DNA of 7,392 bases from Acidobacteriota bacterium (GTDB lineage Bacteria > Acidobacteriota > Terriglobia > Terriglobales > Acidobacteriaceae), in assembly GCA_003224785.1 (NCBI GenBank), contig QHZV01000215.1:16453-23844 (forward strand). The letters run 5' to 3'. Numbering within the stretch: the first letter of the stretch is position 1; every line of letters begins with the position of its first letter. Positions 5,810 through 7,392 of the stretch are shown piece after piece. Position numbers and translations under genes: made by a program. Below the pieces are notes generated by a model, which did not search any database, was not told the DNA's origin, and saw nothing but the letters and a program-made list of their open reading frames with translations.

Positions 5810-7392
5810 ATGGGGGGTACGAACCTCCTCGTCTTTCGAGATAACGCGAGCCAGATCACCGGGCGAAAGTTAGGTGAGCGCTTGATTGACGCGGTGGATA
5901 AAACAGCACGGGGCAACGACCGTGAAGCGATGTTGAATGCGCTGCTGCTTGCGGGGCAGGCGGAGTGCGTTATCGCGGACTCCGGATCTGCCGATGATAC
6001 GGCGCGGTCGCTAACGGATGCGCTTGCCATGGCGCTTATCGGCGAGTTGGAGGAGGCCCGCGCGGATCTTTCAGACTTGCTTCGAAAGGTGGCGATAGGA
6101 TTGCCTGAGTTGGTGAGAGTTTCTCGCTTCGAAGGGTTCGCTTACTATGCGCTTCATCCCATGGATTTTGCGGCTGCGGCCGGTGCTGAGTCGCATGGCT
6201 CGTCCGTCGCGGTGATTGGAATTCGGAGTATCGGTACTGTGCTGAGTGCGATGGCAGTTGCCGCTCTCAGAAAACATGGGACACCCGCCACGCGGATCAC
6301 AGTTCGCCCGGCAGGCCATCCGTACGATCGCAGCACACAATTCACGGAGTCGCAGGCCGATTGGCTCAAGCAAAAAAAGCAGCACGGATCAAGTTTTCTA
6401 GTGGTTGATGAGGGGCCTGGATTAAGCGGGTCGTCATTCGTATCGGTGGCGGAGGCGCTGGTGCGTTCCGGCATAGATTGCGATCGCATCATGCTGATGG
6501 GAACGCGAGAAGTAGATCCGGGGCGGCTTTGTACGACCAACGCGGCACGACGCTGGAAACAGTTTCGATGGTTGAAAGCGTCGTCGCGGATCTGGCAGCA
6601 ATACGGCGGAATGACTGTGCTACACGGGGGCGCCTGGAGAGAAACGTTGCTCGCGCCTGGAAGCGAGTGGCCGCCGTGCTGGCCAGAAATGGAGCGAGTG
6701 AAATTTCTTGCTCCCGATGGAGGGTACGTTTTCAAGTTTGACGGTCTTGGCGATTCTGGGGAACGGGTGCGTGAACGCTCGAACGCAATCTGGAAAAGCG
6801 GTTTCGGGCCGAAAACGGAACATGCAGGTAATGGGATGACGGCTTACGAGTTTGTCCCTGGAACTCCACTGGACCGACCTTATGCGTCAGCAGAGATGTT
6901 GGACCGTATCGCCGAGTATTGCGCGTTCCGTGCGAGCGCGTTCCGAACCGATGACGACAGCGGAGATCTACTGGAGCAAATGGCGAATTTCAACTTCTTG
7001 CAGGAGTTTGGCGCAGAGGCGAATCTCGCCATTGCAAGCCTTCGGACGGCGACTCCAATCATCGCAGACGGGCGAATGCAGCCTCATGAATGGATTCAAG
7101 GATCAGACGGTAGAGTTCTAAAGGTTGATGCCTCGTCGCACGGCGATGATCACTTTTTTCCGGGACCCACTGACATCGCGTGGGACCTGGCGGGAACGAT
7201 TGTGGAATGGGCCTTGAGCGGAGACGCGGAGACGCATTTTGTCGAGAAGTATCGCGAGCGCGCAGGAGATGGTCCGAACGCCCGCCTTCCGCAATTTGTG
7301 TTGGCTTACAGCGTCTTCAGAATGGCGTACTGCAAGATGGCCAGTGCTGCGACGCAAAATCGTGCTGAGAAGGCACGCTTAGACCGCGCGTA
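5810..7392 (+). CDS. Phosphoribosyltransferase-like / APH-like kinase fusion protein (3' truncated by window edge)
   Basis: The open frame runs 527 codons to the window edge without a stop; I do not recognise a named gene. After a helical N-terminal region (about 1-105) comes a type I phosphoribosyltransferase-like core. It has VAVIGIRSIGTVLSAMAVAA (133-152), then RITVRPAGHPYDR (162-174), then LVVDEGPGLSGSSF (197-210). The last sits where the PRPP-binding loop VVDDxxxTGxT would be, with Asp200 and Glu201 as the acidic pair. From about 295 follows a kinase-like fold resembling aminoglycoside phosphotransferases: the N-lobe strand YVFKFDGLGD with Lys309, a hinge YEFVPGTPLD (346-355), DGRMQPHEW (420-428) at the catalytic-loop position, and KVDASSHGDD (438-447) with DIAWDLAG (455-462) as the probable metal-binding region. 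The usual HxD is not obvious, so activity is uncertain. The substrate is unknown; coupling of ribosyl transfer and phosphorylation on a nucleotide-like metabolite is inference. It is divergent from the DUF4142 gene. Confidence 0.7.
   Translation, partial: MGGTNLLVFRDNASQITGRKLGERLIDAVDKTARGNDREAMLNALLLAGQAECVIADSGSADDTARSLTDALAMALIGELEEARADLSDLLRKVAIGLPELVRVSRFEGFAYYALHPMDFAAAAGAESHGSSVAVIGIRSIGTVLSAMAVAALRKHGTPATRITVRPAGHPYDRSTQFTESQADWLKQKKQHGSSFLVVDEGPGLSGSSFVSVAEALVRSGIDCDRIMLMGTREVDPGRLCTTNAARRWKQFRWLKASSRIWQQYGGMTVLHGGAWRETLLAPGSEWPPCWPEMERVKFLAPDGGYVFKFDGLGDSGERVRERSNAIWKSGFGPKTEHAGNGMTAYEFVPGTPLDRPYASAEMLDRIAEYCAFRASAFRTDDDSGDLLEQMANFNFLQEFGAEANLAIASLRTATPIIADGRMQPHEWIQGSDGRVLKVDASSHGDDHFFPGPTDIAWDLAGTIVEWALSGDAETHFVEKYRERAGDGPNARLPQFVLAYSVFRMAYCKMASAATQNRAEKARLDRA

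Noticed and set aside
5659..6030. Upstream extension of the DUF4142 frame to 6030.
   Set aside because: It is antisense to the phosphoribosyltransferase gene. The Shine-Dalgarno and signal peptide place the start at 5658.
6154..6735. Long minus-strand open frame opposite the phosphoribosyltransferase-kinase gene.
   Set aside because: The plus-strand frame is longer and has recognisable motifs. The minus-strand product is Arg/Ser/Pro-rich with no domain, as expected of an antisense shadow.

Overview
The window looks like a chromosomal segment of an Acidobacteriota-type soil or metagenomic bacterium. This is inferred from the style of the MurG, MurC and YchF proteins, the ftsW-murG-murC order and the density of small palindromic repeats; no marker gene fixes the taxonomy.

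Layout. Positions 1-3001 (+) hold the distal part of a division and cell-wall (dcw) cluster: the C-terminal part of FtsW (lipid II polymerase partner), MurG (makes lipid II) and MurC (first amino-acid ligase of the UDP-MurNAc-peptide). As written, murG and murC each carry an internal non-triplet deletion that shifts the reading frame. Positions 3017-3732 hold a compact REP-associated (IS200-like, HUH/Y1) transposase gene on the minus strand. It lies between 91-92 nt inverted repeats, each containing three hairpins. Positions 3827-4954 (-) encode the ribosome-associated ATPase YchF, convergent with the dcw genes. Positions 5112-5658 (-) encode an exported DUF4142 protein, also frameshifted by a small deletion. 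Positions 5810-7392 (+), running off the window, encode a large two-domain protein: a phosphoribosyltransferase-like domain followed by an aminoglycoside-phosphotransferase-like kinase fold.

The most interesting signal is a family of GC-rich palindromic elements sitting in frame inside conserved housekeeping genes. A 93-nt (31-codon) imperfect palindrome interrupts MurC at 2301-2393. A single-arm relative at 4251-4282, sharing 25 of 28 positions of its core, interrupts YchF. Both add a Gly/Ala/Arg/Pro-rich peptide in a loop region, much as Rickettsia palindromic elements do. A REP-type transposase lies between the two genes, so a causal link can be tested but is not shown. A second small repeat (consensus AAGAGCTAGSAGCTA) occurs just upstream of the start codons of murC and ychF.

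Three frame-breaking deletions (about 49, 40 and 8 nt) in one 5-kb stretch, two of them in essential genes, suggest either assembly error or real decay with functional copies elsewhere. The sequence alone cannot decide.
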